DNA of 64,000 bases from Pontibacter diazotrophicus (GTDB lineage: Bacteria; Bacteroidota; Bacteroidia; Cytophagales; Hymenobacteraceae). The stretch is from positions 124,001-188,000 of the forward strand of contig NZ_QRGR01000009.1 in assembly GCF_003367245.1 (NCBI RefSeq). Direction: 5' to 3'. A program made the translations under genes and the position numbers. Of the stretch, positions 62,387 to 64,000 are shown piece by piece (the first letter of the stretch is position 1; the number at the start of each line of letters is the position of its first letter). Below the pieces are notes generated by a model that had not been told where the DNA came from, did no database searches, and saw only the letters and a program-made list of their open reading frames with translations.

Positions 62387-64000
62387 TTAATACTGCCCGC
62401 CTACGATGCGTTTGTTCAGTTCGGAGCCTTTTGGAAAAGACGGTAATCGTTTAGGTACAGAAGTGGTCGCCGTCGTATCCATCAGGGAATTCATAAACAC
62501 CACCAGGTCCTGCTTTTCTTCGGTTGTGAGGTTGAGAGGGCTGGGAGGCAGCGTCTGGTTAGGAACAGTTAATCCTATTCCGGCACCACCTCCTGCATCA
62601 TAAAAATCCACTATTTCCCCGAGCGTGCTGAACACCCCATTGTGCATATAAGGCGCCGTAAGGGCAGCATTACGCACCGTAGGTGTTTTAAAGGAATATT
62701 GAAACGCCGCAGCCCCAATCACCCCGCCTCTGCCAGCATCAGCGTCGAGCGTGGTATTGGTTAAATCAGCTGTTGCCGGCACACCCAGCACTTCTGTCTC
62801 ACTTTCGAGGAAGCGGGGCGGCACAGTGCCGTTGAAGGCCGGGGCAAAGTGACAGGTGGCACAACCCGCTTTCCCCATAAATAAATTAGCACCTCGTATG
62901 GCAGCCTCACTGTATTCGTTTGTCTGCCGGCGCATGTATTGGTCAAAAGGAGAATTGAGCGCCACCAGGCTCTGGACATAGGCGGCAATCGCTCTGTTGA
63001 TCGTGTTCGTGCTGACGCTGTTTTCAGGCTGGCTTTTGAAGGCTCTTTTGAATAGCTGCCTGTACTCAGCGCTTTGCTGTAGCTTCTCTGTTACCTGCTC
63101 ATAGTTGCCGTGTAATTCTTCTGCCTTGTTCACTACATCCGGAACCTGGTCCTGCAGGTACTGCGCACGGCCGTCCCAGAAATAAGCTGTGCTATAGACT
63201 GCATTGAGGAGCGTAGGAGAATTCCGAAGCGTCTTCCCTTTCGCGTCAAAAGCCAGGCTCCGAACCTGGCCGTCTGTGAAAGCCTTCGAGGGCGCATGGC
63301 AGCTGGCGCAGGAGCGCTGGTTGTTCGAAGACAGCACCGGATCAAAGAAAAGCACCTTCCCCAGCATCACCAGTTCAGGGTTAGCGTTGGAGCGATCTTG
63401 TTTGGCATAAAAAGCAGGCTGAAGAAACCGATCATCAAACAAACTATAGGAAAGGTCATTAACAGGTTTTGAAAGATCTGCTACCTGCGTCTGCTGTAAC
63501 AGCAAATGCTGCAACGTGGTAAGGGACGCATAGGCCGGATCTGCCAGCTCCCGAATAAAGTAGAGGCGGTTGAAGCTGTCAAAATCAGGGTGCTGCTGCA
63601 GATACGCCTGAGCGTCCTGCACAAGTTTTACACTTTCAGAACATCGGGCCTGCACTTGCCCGGATGCATTTTCCCGGTAAAGTCTTAACGTTTGCAGTAC
63701 CGGCTCCAGTGAGGTAGCGGTGTACGCCAGGCTGTGTCCGGCGGCAGGCGTATCAAAACCTGTGATACCCATGGTCATGGCCCGCACCAGCTGTTCCCGC
63801 AGGCTCTCCAGTAGCTGCCTGTCGGTAAGCGGCTGGTTACGCAGGTTGTTGTTGAACAGGCTTATCTTTTCCTCCAGGCGGAAGGCCAGCAACAGCGCCT
63901 CCTGTTGCGGACCAGGAGCCAGTTCTTCTGCAAAAAGCAGCTCTTCCAGCACCTGTAGCCCCTCCGGCTGAAAAGTGACATGAGTGGGTTCCTGAAAGTG
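62387..64000 (-). CDS. Di-heme cytochrome c peroxidase / MauG-type protein, 5' end cut by window
   Basis: The open frame runs to the right edge with no start (the codons before 63952 stay open: EPTHVTFQPEGLQVLEELLF), so the gene begins outside the window. About 537 residues are visible. The C-terminal half is a CCP/MauG domain with two heme-attachment motifs, CASCH (SNNQRSCASCHAPSKAFTDG) and CATCH (GKAGCATCHFAPAF). GKVLFFDPVLSSN, TLRNSPTLLNAVY and TAPYMHNGVFSTLGEIVDFYD are also family features. The N-terminal 200 residues form a helical extension common in Bacteroidota members. It should be periplasmic and reduce peroxide or oxidise a partner protein. Confidence 0.9.
   Translation of the reverse strand, partial: HFQEPTHVTFQPEGLQVLEELLFAEELAPGPQQEALLLAFRLEEKISLFNNNLRNQPLTDRQLLESLREQLVRAMTMGITGFDTPAAGHSLAYTATSLEPVLQTLRLYRENASGQVQARCSESVKLVQDAQAYLQQHPDFDSFNRLYFIRELADPAYASLTTLQHLLLQQTQVADLSKPVNDLSYSLFDDRFLQPAFYAKQDRSNANPELVMLGKVLFFDPVLSSNNQRSCASCHAPSKAFTDGQVRSLAFDAKGKTLRNSPTLLNAVYSTAYFWDGRAQYLQDQVPDVVNKAEELHGNYEQVTEKLQQSAEYRQLFKRAFKSQPENSVSTNTINRAIAAYVQSLVALNSPFDQYMRRQTNEYSEAAIRGANLFMGKAGCATCHFAPAFNGTVPPRFLESETEVLGVPATADLTNTTLDADAGRGGVIGAAAFQYSFKTPTVRNAALTAPYMHNGVFSTLGEIVDFYDAGGGAGIGLTVPNQTLPPSPLNLTTEEKQDLVVFMNSLMDTTATTSVPKRLPSFPKGSELNKRIVGGQY

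Overview
The window looks like a Bacteroidota chromosome segment, most likely from the Cytophagales (a Pontibacter- or Hymenobacter-like organism). The lineage markers are a SusC/SusD pair, a GH97 glucosidase, candidate promoters of the TTTG / TAnnTTTG type, little use of Shine-Dalgarno sequences, a truncated bacteriophytochrome, and a phenylacetate operon in paaE-A-B-C-D order. The genus is inferred from gene content only. No tRNA, rRNA or CRISPR array was seen.

Layout. 1-7373: the start of a small lipoprotein gene running off the left edge, a secreted S9 peptidase, and a SusC/SusD outer-membrane import pair. 7687-12590: a circularly permuted ATP-grasp protein, an alpha-E protein and an S66 (MccF-like) peptidase on the plus strand, facing a class-A-beta-lactamase-fold hydrolase. 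12850-14457: a secreted protein with Ig-like repeats. 14721-20823: a light/redox signalling operon read leftward, made of an ABM-fold monooxygenase, a phytochrome photosensory core with no output domain, and a giant CheB-CheR-PAS-histidine kinase. 21264-25579: two esterases divergent from a Nudix-type (NrtR/AraR-like) regulator across a 19-bp palindrome, then an alpha/beta hydrolase.

25745-43426 is the most distinctive region, a hybrid lipid/PKS/NRPS gene cluster. A leftward arm encodes an Sfp-type phosphopantetheinyl transferase, a cytochrome P450 and a fused double KASIII-like protein whose second half has lost its catalytic residues. A divergent rightward arm encodes a fatty acyl-AMP ligase, a luciferase-like monooxygenase, a PKS (ACP-KS-AT-DH-KR-PCP) and an NRPS (C-A-PCP) with a glycine-type specificity code. 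A sulfotransferase gene overlaps the NRPS end from the opposite strand. No thioesterase or reductase release domain is present. The likely product is an acyl chain extended once, oxidised, joined to glycine and possibly sulfated; I do not recognise a described product.

43520-46528 holds an IS3 transposase remnant, a short-chain dehydrogenase and a Baeyer-Villiger-type monooxygenase broken by a frameshift and an in-frame stop. 46789-50504 has a PBP4-type D,D-carboxypeptidase and a GH97 alpha-glucosidase. 51306-62063 is a leftward phenylacetate-degradation operon (paaE, A, B, C, D, G, I, J, Y, Z and an enoyl-CoA hydratase-like gene). It turns phenylacetyl-CoA into an epoxide, an oxepin and beta-oxidation intermediates, but paaK and paaH are not in the window. 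The operon is riddled with repeats, including a complete RAYT transposase bracketed by two palindromes on each side. 62387-64000 is a di-heme cytochrome c peroxidase/MauG-type gene that runs off the right edge.
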